Numbered from the stretch's first letter, positions 1-6,601 are shown. The stretch is DNA of 11,396 nucleotides from JAPLGD01 sp041302745 (GCA_041302745.1 JBFYQP010000011.1:1-11396); one strand, 5' to 3'. The notes: generated by a model not told the origin, from the sequence alone. A program made the numbers and translations.

Positions 1-339
1 CGATCCCATGAGGAGGCGAGGCAGTCCGCGTTCGTCGGCGAGGCGCCAGGCCGCGGCGCACGTCAGGCGGCCGCCGTCGGCCGTCTCGTCGAGGGCGCGG
101 CGCAACTCCGGAGGAACGTCGGAGAGCTTGTGGGCCGCGCGGCGCTCGCCGAACGCATCGTATCCGAACAGGCCGAGCTGGCAGACGGAGATCCGAACGC
201 CGAGGCGATCGGCGTTCGCTCGGACCGTGTCCGGCGCCACGCCGAGCCGATCCGCGATGCGAAACGCCGCCGCGCACGGAAGGAGCCCGCCACTCGCGGC
301 TTCTCGGATCGCCTGATCCAACTCGCACACAACGATCAC
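1..339 (-). CDS. Small protein with two copies of a Cys-containing helical (HTH-like) domain, partial
   Basis: The function is not recognised. The reading frame is open from a GTG at 339 to the left edge, so the C-terminus is missing; 113 residues are visible. Two related blocks can be read. The first, about residues 14-57, contains GLLPCAAAFRIADRLG and ends in ISVCQLGLFGY. The second, about residues 85-113, begins GGRLTCAAAWRLADERG and is cut by the window edge. The pattern 'LxCAAAxRxADxxG' in both blocks points to an internal duplication of a short helical domain that looks like helix-turn-helix. GTG 339 is preceded by TTGGCG-N17-CACAAT and has no clear ribosome binding site; a second in-frame GTG at 330 is possible. 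It is divergent from the DUF401 gene. The frame reads as an ordinary protein, while the overlapping frame is Arg/Ser-rich shadow. A DNA- or metal-binding role is only a guess. Confidence 0.7.
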   Translation of the reverse strand, partial: MIVVCELDQAIREAASGGLLPCAAAFRIADRLGVAPDTVRANADRLGVRISVCQLGLFGYDAFGERRAAHKLSDVPPELRRALDETADGGRLTCAAAWRLADERGLPRLLMGS

Positions 340-347
340 CCGGCGCC

Positions 348-376
348 ATTGTGCCGAACGCAGACTCGCGCGCCAA
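348..376 (-). promoter_or_regulatory. Candidate sigma70-like promoter for the leftmost gene
   Basis: On the minus strand, TTGGCG (371-376) and CACAAT (348-353) are separated by exactly 17 bases. The -10 box lies 8 bases before the GTG at 339, so the transcript would have almost no leader. No ribosome binding site is visible, which fits near-leaderless initiation. Neither hexamer is perfect, and in such GC-rich DNA chance matches are possible. Confidence 0.4.
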
Positions 377-431
377 CGGCCGGTCTGGGATTGAGACGGC
401 GCGTCACGTACGCTTCACGCGTCAGGGGCTT

Positions 432-1655
432 ATGGGGGTGCATGTGTCTCTCTGGATTGGGTTCGCTGCAGCTGTCGTGCTCCTTGTCGTTCTCTCACGG
501 CGGAGCCTCGCTCTCGGCTTGGCCGCCGCCGCCCTCGTCCTCGGCGCGGCGACGCTCTCCCCCGCGGAGATCGGCGCGGCGCTCTGGAAGACGGTGTCCG
601 ATCCCTCGGTCCTCCTGCTTGCGCTGGTCGTGCTCCTCATCCCCGTCCTCGGCGGCGCGATGGGAGTCTCCGGGCAGATGGCGCGCCTTGTCGACAACCT
701 GCACGTGGGGGTGCGGCCGTTCCTCGCGCTTGCGCCGGGGCTTCTCGGCATGCTCCCGATGCCCGGGGGCGCGCTTCTCTCGGCGCCTCTCGTGGAGCGG
801 GGCGCGGGCCACGTGGCGGCGGACGTGAAGGCGGCGGCCAACGTCTGGTTTCGTCACGTCCTCCTGATCGTGTACCCGCTCGGCTCGGCGCTGATCGCGT
901 CGGCCAAGATCGCGGGGCTCGACGTGTACGCGACGATCCCGTACCTCGCCCCCGCGTTCGCTCTGTCTCTCTTGCTCGGCGGCGTCTTCCTCCTGCGCAA
1001 GGCGCCGAGGAAGAGCGCGGTTCCGGCGGAACCGGGCGCCTGCGGAGAGGCGACGGCGTTCTCGTTGCGCGACCTGCTCGTTCCTCTCGGGATCCTGCTC
1101 GCCGCCCCCGCCCTCGACCTCATCCTCGCGAGCGCAGTGCAGCTCCCGATTCGCGAGGTCGGGACCGCGGCAGGCGTCCTGCTGAGCCTCGCGCTCTCCG
1201 CCGCCGTCGGCCGAATCGGTCCAAAGCAGCTCCTGCGGGTCGCGGTCCGCGCGCGTCCGTGGACGTACGCGGCGATCGTCGTCGCGATGTTTGCCTTCCT
1301 GAACGTGTTTGCTTCGTCGGGAGCCCCCGAGCGGTTGGCGGAGATGAGTCTCTCTCCGCTCGCCTTGTGCGTCGGCGTGGCCTTCGCCCTCGGCCTCGTC
1401 ACCGGGCGGATCGAGGCCCCGCTTGCGGTGATCCTCCCGATCTACGCGTCGACGTACGGGCCGATCACGCTGCCGGGGTTCGCGGTGGCGTACTACGCGG
1501 CGTTCCTCGGCTACGTCGTCACGCCGGTCCACCCGTGCGTTTCCGTGTCGGTCGAGTACTTCGACACGTCGATCGGTGCGCTCGTGCGGCGCCTGGCTCC
1601 GCCCGTCGTGGTTGGCGCGGGGGTGACGCTACTGGTTGGCCTTGTCGTCTTCTAG
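432..1655 (+). CDS. DUF401 family integral membrane protein (putative permease)
   Basis: This is a 407-residue, very hydrophobic protein with roughly ten predicted membrane spans, the first at about residues 6-22. It matches the DUF401 family as I remember it: a GLLGMLPMPGGALLSAPLVE block near residue 105, VWFRHVLLIVYPLG near 140, and a C-terminal GRIEAPLAVILPIYAS segment followed by a VTPVHPCVSVSVEYFD motif. Family members are predicted transporters of the inner membrane with no established substrate, somewhat like GntP/arsenite-type permeases in architecture. The frame is open further upstream (GTG at 351), but ATG 432 is chosen because it gives the expected length and a clean first membrane span, and AGGGG lies 3 bases upstream. 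The last 27 bases overlap the convergent MscS gene. No -35/-10 pair with normal spacing was found upstream. Confidence 0.85.
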   Translation: MGVHVSLWIGFAAAVVLLVVLSRRSLALGLAAAALVLGAATLSPAEIGAALWKTVSDPSVLLLALVVLLIPVLGGAMGVSGQMARLVDNLHVGVRPFLALAPGLLGMLPMPGGALLSAPLVERGAGHVAADVKAAANVWFRHVLLIVYPLGSALIASAKIAGLDVYATIPYLAPAFALSLLLGGVFLLRKAPRKSAVPAEPGACGEATAFSLRDLLVPLGILLAAPALDLILASAVQLPIREVGTAAGVLLSLALSAAVGRIGPKQLLRVAVRARPWTYAAIVVAMFAFLNVFASSGAPERLAEMSLSPLALCVGVAFALGLVTGRIEAPLAVILPIYASTYGPITLPGFAVAYYAAFLGYVVTPVHPCVSVSVEYFDTSIGALVRRLAPPVVVGAGVTLLVGLVVF

Positions 1656-2708
1656 GGACGCTCCGGAGCGAACGTACAGAGTCCGCGTCGGGTAGGCGAG
1701 GCGAAGCCCTCGCTCTTCGAGCGCGCGAAGGATGCCGAGGTTGATCAAGTGCCGGGCGTCCATGTACTCGAGGTAGTTGCCCGTCAGCACGAAGTAGACG
1801 ACCTCGAACGAGAGGGCCGAATCGGCGAACGACTTGAGGTGGCAGCGGTCGAAGCGAACGCCGGGGACCCTCCCGATCTCGGCTTGGACGAGTGCGGGAA
1901 CCCCCTCGACCTCGGCCGTCGGGGTGCCGTACTCGAGCCCGAACGAGAAGGCGATGCGGCGTTCGGTCATCGCCTTGTAGTTGCGCACGCGGCTGTCGAG
2001 CAGGTCGCCGTTGGAGAACACAATCTGTTCTCCGGAGAGGCTGCGGACCCTCGTGGTCTTCAGGCCGACCCGTTCGACGGTCCCCGAAAGCTCGCCCACG
2101 GCGATGAAGTCGCCGATGACGAACGGCTTGTCGACGAGGATCGACAACGACGCGAATGCGTCCTTGAAGATGCTTTGAACGCCGAGCGCGACGGCGAGTC
2201 CCGTGATCCCGAGCCCGGCGACGAGCGTTGTGATGTTCACGCCGATGTTGTCGAGGGCGATGAGGAGCACGATGGCCCAGATCACGAGCTTCGCGATGAA
2301 TCCGAGGGCGGCGAGCGACGTCGCCGCCGAGGCGTCGCCGCCGAAGCGCCGCCGCACAATGCGCGCCAGCCAAAAGGTGACGAGCCCGTTTCCCCAGTAC
2401 CCGGCTTGGGCGAGCATCGCCATCACGAAGCCGACGTGGAGGATCTTCGTCGCCGTGGTCGGCAGGGTCAGGAGTTGTGACCCCGCGTAGGCGGAGATGA
2501 CGAACACGAGGAGAAACCGGGTCTTGTGGAGCAGCTCGACGAGGAGGTCGTCGAGTTGTCCGCTCGTCCGTTCGGCGACCTTCCGGAGATACCGGATGGC
2601 GACGCGGGTCACCACCTGGAGCAAGACCCAGGTGAACAGGACGACGCCGGCGGCGGCGAGCCATCGCCCCACGGGGTTGTTGTAGAACGTCGTCTGGAGA
2701 AAGGTCAC
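1629..2708 (-). CDS. MscS-family mechanosensitive ion channel
   Basis: This 359-residue inner-membrane channel should release solutes on hypo-osmotic shock. N-terminal membrane spans lie at about residues 16-34, 65-82, 89-112 and 132-152. They are followed by the hallmark MscS pore helix: LVAGLGITGLAVALGVQS (162-179), then IFKDAFASLSILVDKPF and VGD-type beta-domain residues (FVIGDFIAVGELSGTVE), with a C-terminal alpha/beta domain to the end. The Gly/Ala-rich packing face of the pore helix is intact. GTG 2708 is chosen because GGGAGG sits 4 bases upstream and everything further upstream translates as Arg/Pro-rich shadow. A TTGATC-N18-TACTCT promoter lies 41 bases upstream. It is monocistronic here and convergent with the DUF401 gene. 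It belongs to the small-to-medium MscS/YnaI-like class with extra N-terminal spans; the exact subclass is uncertain. Confidence 0.95.
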   Translation of the reverse strand: MTFLQTTFYNNPVGRWLAAAGVVLFTWVLLQVVTRVAIRYLRKVAERTSGQLDDLLVELLHKTRFLLVFVISAYAGSQLLTLPTTATKILHVGFVMAMLAQAGYWGNGLVTFWLARIVRRRFGGDASAATSLAALGFIAKLVIWAIVLLIALDNIGVNITTLVAGLGITGLAVALGVQSIFKDAFASLSILVDKPFVIGDFIAVGELSGTVERVGLKTTRVRSLSGEQIVFSNGDLLDSRVRNYKAMTERRIAFSFGLEYGTPTAEVEGVPALVQAEIGRVPGVRFDRCHLKSFADSALSFEVVYFVLTGNYLEYMDARHLINLGILRALEERGLRLAYPTRTLYVRSGASLEDDKANQ

Positions 2709-2749
2709 GCGGCCTCCCTTCGTCGATTGTCGCGGCGTCGATCGGATGA

Positions 2750-2779
2750 AGAGTATCCAGGCCGGCTCCGCTCGATCAA
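2750..2779 (-). promoter_or_regulatory. Candidate sigma70-like promoter of the MscS gene
   Basis: On the minus strand, TTGATC (2774-2779) is followed after 18 bases by TACTCT (2750-2755). A start near 2743 would give a leader of about 35 bases that contains the ribosome binding site GGGAGG. Four of six positions match each consensus hexamer. The rest of the 234-base gap between the MscS gene and the isomerase-like gene shows nothing else I can support. Confidence 0.45.
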
Positions 2780-2930
2780 GCGTCGCAGGGTTCGTGCGCC
2801 GGGCGACGTCCGGCGTCCGTCTCGGAGGGGAGAGCGGCCCGGATCCACGTGTCGCTTGGTTCGGCGCTCGGGTGATCCGTGTCTGGGGCGCGGGTCCGCG
2901 AATGGATCGAGGGGGTGCGGAAGCGGAGGC

Positions 2931-2936
2931 TACGAT
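2931..2936 (+). promoter_or_regulatory. Candidate -10 box (TACGAT) for a near-leaderless start
   Basis: TACGAT ends exactly 6 bases before the ATG at 2943, the same spacing as the TACAAT box before the regulator at 6614. Transcription from such a box would begin at or next to the A of the ATG. GGAGG at 2925-2929 is 13 bases from the ATG, too far for a normal ribosome binding site, and would be upstream of the transcript start. No -35 match is seen at 17 bases spacing. Confidence 0.35.
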
Positions 2937-2942
2937 GACTCC

Positions 2943-4157
2943 ATGGACAAGATCGGGGTCATCGTGCGGGCGAGTGGCCTCCACGACAAGAGCCACGTCG
3001 ACTCGTTGCGGGACCGCATCCTGGCGGAGCTCCGCGCGAGCGACGGCCTCGGCATCGAGGAGATCGCCCACCCGACCGCCGACAAGCTGACGGCGATCCT
3101 TGTGCTCACCGGGGGCGTGGAGCGTGACGTGCTGAAGACCGTCGCCCAGCTTCCATCCCCCACGCTCCTCATCGCCCACCCCGGAGACAACTCGCTTCCC
3201 GCGTCGCTCGAGGTCCTGGCGCGCATCCGCCAAGACGGCGGCGAGGGACGCATCCTGTTCGGAGCCCCGCCGGAGATCGTGGCCGGGCTGAAGCAGGAAC
3301 TCGTGCTCGCCAACGCCTGGGACACGCTCCGGTTCTCACGGATCGGTCTGATCGGCGAGCCCTCCGACTGGCTCGTGGCCAGCGACGTCGATCGCGCGTT
3401 CCTCAAGGGACGTCTGTCGATCGAGCTTGTGCAGATTCCGATCGAGACCCTGCTCGATCGGGTCAAGGCCGCCGAGGCTCCACGCAAGGACGTCGCGAGC
3501 CTGACGAAGCGGGCGGAGGCCGTGGCCGAGCCGAAGCCGGCCGAGATCCGCGATGCGGTCCAGGTGTACGCGGGCCTCCGAAGCCTCGTCGACGAGCACC
3601 GGCTGTCCGCGTGCACCGTGCGATGCTTCGACCTCGTGAAGCGCATGAAGACGACCGGGTGCTACGCGGTGTCCCGCCTGAACGACGAGCGGGTGCCGGC
3701 GGGGTGCGAGGGCGACCTGCAGGCGCTTATCACGCTGTATCTGGCCTTCCTCCTGTCGGGGCAGACGGCGTTCATGGGAAACGTCGCCGACGTCGACACG
3801 AAGACGCCCGCCGTCGGCATCGCGCACTGCACGTGCCCGCTCTCGATGACGACGAGCTACGCGATCCGCAGCCACTTCGAGTCCGGGATCGGCGTCGGCC
3901 TCTCGGGATCGATTCCCGCCGGAGACTGCACGCTGTTCCGACTCGGCGGAGAGAGGCTCGACCAGCTCTTCCTCCGCGAGGGGCGAATCGAGGAGGCTCC
4001 GTTCCGTGACGACCTCTGCCGGACGCAGGTTCGCGTCGTCGTCGACGAGCCGGTCGACGAGCTCCTCTCCTCGCCGCTCGGCAATCACCACATCCTGCTC
4101 GCCGGCCGCCACGGCGAGACCATCCGTCGGTTCTTCGACCGCTACCTCGCGACCTAG
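2943..4157 (+). CDS. L-fucose isomerase-like protein (FucI/AraA fold)
   Basis: This 404-residue cytoplasmic protein resembles the L-fucose isomerase-like proteins of archaea and deep-branching bacteria, which share the fold of ketose/aldose isomerases that bind Mn2+ at the active site. Visible signs are the block CTVRCFDLVKRMKTTGCYA with SRLND and AGCEGDL (Glu256, Asp258), GIAHCTCP (His295), and a C-terminal GNHHILLAGRHGE motif (His382/His383), which are the likely metal and substrate ligands by analogy with FucI and AraA. The N-terminal 200 residues are less conserved and look like the two Rossmann-like domains. ATG 2943 is chosen because it begins the family-like MDKIGVIVRAS strand; the frame is open upstream to 2526 but reads as shadow there. 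No sugar-metabolism gene is nearby, so the true substrate is unknown. The last codons (RYLAT-stop) are the founding copy of the repeat array that follows. Confidence 0.8.
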   Translation: MDKIGVIVRASGLHDKSHVDSLRDRILAELRASDGLGIEEIAHPTADKLTAILVLTGGVERDVLKTVAQLPSPTLLIAHPGDNSLPASLEVLARIRQDGGEGRILFGAPPEIVAGLKQELVLANAWDTLRFSRIGLIGEPSDWLVASDVDRAFLKGRLSIELVQIPIETLLDRVKAAEAPRKDVASLTKRAEAVAEPKPAEIRDAVQVYAGLRSLVDEHRLSACTVRCFDLVKRMKTTGCYAVSRLNDERVPAGCEGDLQALITLYLAFLLSGQTAFMGNVADVDTKTPAVGIAHCTCPLSMTTSYAIRSHFESGIGVGLSGSIPAGDCTLFRLGGERLDQLFLREGRIEEAPFRDDLCRTQVRVVVDEPVDELLSSPLGNHHILLAGRHGETIRRFFDRYLAT

Positions 4158-4335
4158 CCACGAGCGAGGTTCCGCCGCTATCTGGCCACGTAACCTTGCC
4201 AGGTTGCGCCGCTACCTCGCGACGTAGGCAAGGGCGAGGTTGCGCCGCTACCTCGCGACGTAGATCGCTGCGAGATTGCGCCGGTACCTCGCGACCTAGG
4301 GGTGGGCGAGGTTCCGCCGCTGCCCGGCGACCTAG
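4144..4335 (+). repeat. 36-base tandem array; each unit re-encodes the gene's C-terminus plus stop and can form a hairpin
   Basis: The isomerase-like gene ends with codons for Arg-Tyr-Leu-Ala-Thr and TAG. Downstream, the same codons recur with stops ending at 4193, 4227, 4263, 4299 and 4335, giving periods of 36, 34, 36, 36 and 36 bases. Read in the matching phase, the units encode Ala-Arg-(Phe/Leu)-Arg-Arg-Tyr-Leu-Ala-Thr-stop, with the last copy degenerate (Arg-Arg-Cys-Pro-Ala-Thr). The arms ACCTCGC and GCGAGGT recur in inverted orientation at 4144-4150/4164-4170, 4214-4220/4234-4240 and 4286-4292/4306-4312, with variants at 4180-4186/4198-4204 and 4250-4256/4270-4276. The loop is 13 bases (11 in the second unit). 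The units are contiguous, so this is not CRISPR. The array fills most of the 310-base gap before the next gene. Its function is unknown: mRNA stabiliser, transcription end region, or slippage product. Confidence 0.9.
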
Positions 4336-4351
4336 GCGGCCGCCGCCGTCG

Positions 4352-4371
4352 CCGCGGCCTCACCGCCGCGG
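4352..4371 (+). other. GC-only hairpin (possible weak terminator)
   Basis: CCGCGGC (4352-4358) and GCCGCGG (4365-4371) form a perfect 7-base-pair stem with a 6-base loop just after the repeat array. The following bases are GAGAGAAGG, not a T-run, so a standard intrinsic terminator is not supported. It may help end or stabilise the isomerase-like transcript, or be a chance GC palindrome. Confidence 0.25.
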
Positions 4372-4413
4372 GAGAGAAGGCCGCCTGCGACGCAGATCCC
4401 CACGGACGCTTCC

Positions 4414-4442
4414 TTGTGTCGATTCGCGCGAGCCGCTACCAT
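4414..4442 (+). promoter_or_regulatory. Candidate sigma70-like promoter for DUF3467-kinase-regulator operon
   Basis: TTGTGT (4414-4419) and TACCAT (4437-4442) are separated by exactly 17 bases. A start near 4449 would leave a leader of about 19 bases that carries the ribosome binding site GGAGGTGA (4454-4461), 6 bases from the ATG at 4468. It is the best-formed promoter plus ribosome binding site in the window. Confidence 0.5.
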
Positions 4443-4467
4443 GCGGGCTCGGTGGAGGTGAGCGTTC

Positions 4468-4746
4468 ATGCCCGAGCGCAAGATGCAGATCACAGCGGAC
4501 AACGAGACACGGCGGGGTCACTACTCCAACCTCGCCCTGATCTCCCATCGCCAAGAGGAGTTCGTCGTCGACTTCCTGTTCGTGGACCCTCAAGCCGCTT
4601 CGCCACAGGAGGGGCAGGCGATCCTCGAGTCGCGCATGATCCTCAACCCGGTGCACATGAAGCGGCTCTACCAGGCGATCGGCGAGAACCTGCAGCGATA
4701 CGAGAAGAACTTCGGGAAGATCGCCCTTCCGCCGACGCTGACGTAA
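4468..4746 (+). CDS. DUF3467 domain protein
   Basis: This 92-residue soluble protein matches the DUF3467 family: a GHYSNLALISHRQEEFVVDF block (residues 17-36), a central FVDP segment, a SRMILNPVHMKRLYQAI block (55-71) and a C-terminal NLQRYEKNFGKI (74-85). The family is widespread in bacteria and of unknown function; the length is typical and the whole protein is one domain. ATG 4468 has a strong ribosome binding site (GGAGGTGA) at good spacing. The stop at 4746 is 13 bases before the histidine kinase start, so the two are probably co-transcribed; whether the protein acts with the kinase is unknown. Confidence 0.9.
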   Translation: MPERKMQITADNETRRGHYSNLALISHRQEEFVVDFLFVDPQAASPQEGQAILESRMILNPVHMKRLYQAIGENLQRYEKNFGKIALPPTLT

Positions 4747-4759
4747 GGCCGTCCCTCCC

Positions 4760-6007
4760 ATGGACCGTGGGGCGGGGTTCGCCGAACGCAAGGCGGGGGT
4801 CGTCCGCACGATCCTGGTGCGGCGGCTGACCCTCGGCGTCTTCTCCGCGGTCGCGCTCGTGGTCTTGTTCACGAGCCGGCTCTCCTACAAGAACCCGCTC
4901 TTCTACTCGCCGGTTCTCTGGTTCCTGCTCACGTTCCCGTTCAAGGCGCTGATCGAGCGCCTGCGCACCGAGCGGGCCCTTCACTGGGCGCACACGGGGT
5001 TCTACCTCGCCGAGGGCGTGCTGATTACGGTCCTCGTTCACTTCATGGGCGGGAGCACCTGGATCGGCAACATCTTCTACCTCTTCACGGTCCTCTACGC
5101 GAACTACTTCCTCCCGCGCGTGTACGGCGCGCTCGTCACCGGCTGGGTCGTCGCCTGCTACGCGACGCTCGTGCTGCTCGAAGCGGGCGGGACCCTTCCG
5201 CACCGCTCCCTGTTCGCGCTGACCGGCGACCCGTACCAGAGCCTCTCGTACAACGTCGCCACGATCCTGGCGGGGACGGTGGCCTTGTACGCGGTGGTTG
5301 CGTTTACCGTGCGGACGTTCGCGGCGATCGACGCGAAGAAGAACCGGATGCTGGCGGAGCGGGAGCAGGCGCTGGCGCGGATGTCGAAGCGGCTCCTCGG
5401 CGCTCAGGACGAGGAACGGCGGCGGATCGCCCGCGGGCTGCACGACGGACTGATCCAGTCCCTCGCGGCGATCAAACTCCATCTCGCCCCAGCGAAGTCG
5501 AAGCTCGGCGAGGAGGGCTACAGCGAGGTCGCGGGGATTGTCGACGAGGCGATCCGTCAGACGAGAACCCTCGCCTACTCCATCCGTCCGCCGCTGCTCG
5601 ACGACCTCGGGCTCGTCCCGTCGCTCGACCGGCTGGCGGAGAGCGTCGGAGAGGAGAACGAGCTTGCGGTCCGCGTCGAGTCGGACCTCGACGGGCGGCT
5701 CGACCGCGAGGCCGAGGGGCTCCTGTACCACGTCGCTCGGGAGGCCCTGGAGAACGTCGTCCGGCACGCCAAGGCGAGCCGGGTTGCGATTCGGATCTCG
5801 AGCGAGGGCGCGTGGGTCCGTCTCTCCATCGAGGACGACGGGATCGGCATCGCCCCCGACGGCCCGCGAGGATTGGGACTGCGCGGGATTGAGGAGCGGG
5901 TGACGATCGCCGGCGGGACCGTGTCGATCGCCTCGGCTCCCGAACGCGGCACGATCGTCACCGTGGAGGTTCCCTGTGGGGACGACGCGGATCGCGATCG
6001 TCGATGA
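4760..6007 (+). CDS. Membrane sensor histidine kinase, NarL/DesK type (HisKA_3 + HATPase)
   Basis: This 415-residue inner-membrane kinase has an N-terminal half with about six closely packed membrane spans (near residues 23-38, 48-66, 79-96, 102-118, 122-141 and 165-186) and no large extracytoplasmic domain. A short coiled linker (190-212) leads to the HisKA_3 dimerisation domain, where EERRRIARGLHDGLIQSL carries phospho-acceptor His228. The ATPase domain has the N box with Asn332 (REALENVVRHA), DDGIG (359-363) and GLGLRGIEER (371-380). It should phosphorylate the regulator encoded immediately downstream, which overlaps it by 32 bases. The architecture resembles DesK-type sensors that read membrane state, but the stimulus cannot be seen. 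The ATG at 4760 lacks a clear ribosome binding site and may be translated by coupling from the DUF3467 gene 13 bases upstream. Confidence 0.93.
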   Translation: MDRGAGFAERKAGVVRTILVRRLTLGVFSAVALVVLFTSRLSYKNPLFYSPVLWFLLTFPFKALIERLRTERALHWAHTGFYLAEGVLITVLVHFMGGSTWIGNIFYLFTVLYANYFLPRVYGALVTGWVVACYATLVLLEAGGTLPHRSLFALTGDPYQSLSYNVATILAGTVALYAVVAFTVRTFAAIDAKKNRMLAEREQALARMSKRLLGAQDEERRRIARGLHDGLIQSLAAIKLHLAPAKSKLGEEGYSEVAGIVDEAIRQTRTLAYSIRPPLLDDLGLVPSLDRLAESVGEENELAVRVESDLDGRLDREAEGLLYHVAREALENVVRHAKASRVAIRISSEGAWVRLSIEDDGIGIAPDGPRGLGLRGIEERVTIAGGTVSIASAPERGTIVTVEVPCGDDADRDRR

Positions 6008-6551
6008 CCACGCGCTCGTGCGCGACGGCCTTGCGCGCCTCCTGGCGCTCGAGGCGGGCTTCTCGGTCGTCGGCTCGTGCGGCGACGGGGCGGGAGCCCT
6101 CAAGCTCCTCGCCGCGTGCCGCCCCGACGTCGTGCTCCTCGACATCTCCCTTCCGGATGCCGACGGACTCGATCTCGTCGGCGAGATCCGCCGCCGAAAC
6201 CCCGAAACACGAGTCCTGATGTTGTCCATGCACTCGGAGCCGGAGTACGCCGCCGAGGCGATCGCCCGCGGCGCCTGCGGCCTCGTCGGCAAGGCGGCGT
6301 CCGCGGAGACGCTTGTCGACGCGATCCGACGCGTCGCGGCCGGGGAGACCCTCCCGTCGGCGGAACGGCTCTCGCCGCGGGAGCGCGAGGTCCTCGCGCT
6401 CGTGGCGGCCGGCCGGTCGAACGACGAGGTCGCCCAAGAGCTCGGGATGAAGCGAAAGACGGTCGACGGCCACTGCGGGCGCCTGATGGAGAAGCTCGAG
6501 ATTCACACCCGGGCCGCCCTCGTGGCGTACGGACGGCGGATCGCGTTCTAG
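5976..6551 (+). CDS. NarL/FixJ-family response regulator, partner of the upstream kinase
   Basis: This is a 191-residue cytoplasmic DNA-binding regulator. The receiver domain (about 1-120) has the acidic pair Asp10/Asp11, phospho-acceptor Asp56 (VVLLDISLP), Ser84 and Lys106. The LuxR-type helix-turn-helix begins at about 130 with LSPREREVLALVAAGRSNDEVA and continues through a recognition helix region RKTVDGHCGRLMEKL. The linker is short, which makes the protein a little smaller than usual for the family. It starts at GTG 5976 inside the kinase gene; GGAGG at 5965-5969 is 6 bases upstream. The 32-base overlap marks it as the cognate partner. Its targets are unknown; the second regulator and the hopanoid operon just downstream are candidates. 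Confidence 0.93.
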   Translation: MGTTRIAIVDDHALVRDGLARLLALEAGFSVVGSCGDGAGALKLLAACRPDVVLLDISLPDADGLDLVGEIRRRNPETRVLMLSMHSEPEYAAEAIARGACGLVGKAASAETLVDAIRRVAAGETLPSAERLSPREREVLALVAAGRSNDEVAQELGMKRKTVDGHCGRLMEKLEIHTRAALVAYGRRIAF

Positions 6552-6579
6552 GGAATCCTAATGAGTACGGTTTCCCCGT

Positions 6580-6592
6580 GTCGCGCCGCGAC
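6580..6592 (+). promoter_or_regulatory. Palindrome upstream of second regulator's -10 box (possible operator)
   Basis: GTCGC-GCC-GCGAC is a perfect 5-base inverted repeat with a 3-base centre. It spans about -34 to -22 relative to a start at the ATG of the 6614 gene, where the -35 element would be, and no recognisable -35 hexamer is present. A regulator dimer could bind here to activate or repress. In GC-rich DNA such a short palindrome can occur by chance. Confidence 0.25.
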
Positions 6593-6601
6593 CGAGCGGC
6601 A

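Noticed and set aside
63..332. 89-codon minus-strand frame with a TTG start
   Set aside because: It overlaps the better minus-strand frame from GTG 339, which shows an internal duplication and normal composition; this one is Arg/Ser-rich.
391..414. TTGAGA / TACGCT as a promoter for the DUF401 gene
   Set aside because: The spacing is only 12 bases, too short for a sigma70-type promoter.
351..431. N-terminal extension of the DUF401 protein to a GTG at 351
   Set aside because: The extra 27 residues are Arg-rich, overlap the promoter of the divergent gene, and ATG 432 gives the expected length and first membrane span.
495..1532. 345-codon open frame on the minus strand
   Set aside because: It is antisense to the DUF401 gene; the translation is charged and low in complexity, while the plus frame shows clear membrane spans.
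2526..2942. N-terminal extension of the isomerase-like protein
   Set aside because: The extension is Arg/Gly-rich and antisense to the MscS gene; the family-like start is at 2943.
4144..4335. CRISPR array
   Set aside because: Units are contiguous with no unique spacers, are clearly related to the preceding gene's 3' end, and no cas gene is near.
4643..6292. 549-codon open frame on the minus strand
   Set aside because: It is antisense to the kinase and regulator, with low-complexity Arg/Glu-rich translation and no recognisable domain.
6549..6560. TAGGGAATCCTA as a hairpin terminator after the first regulator
   Set aside because: The palindrome is only 4 base pairs, with no T-run following; not enough to call.
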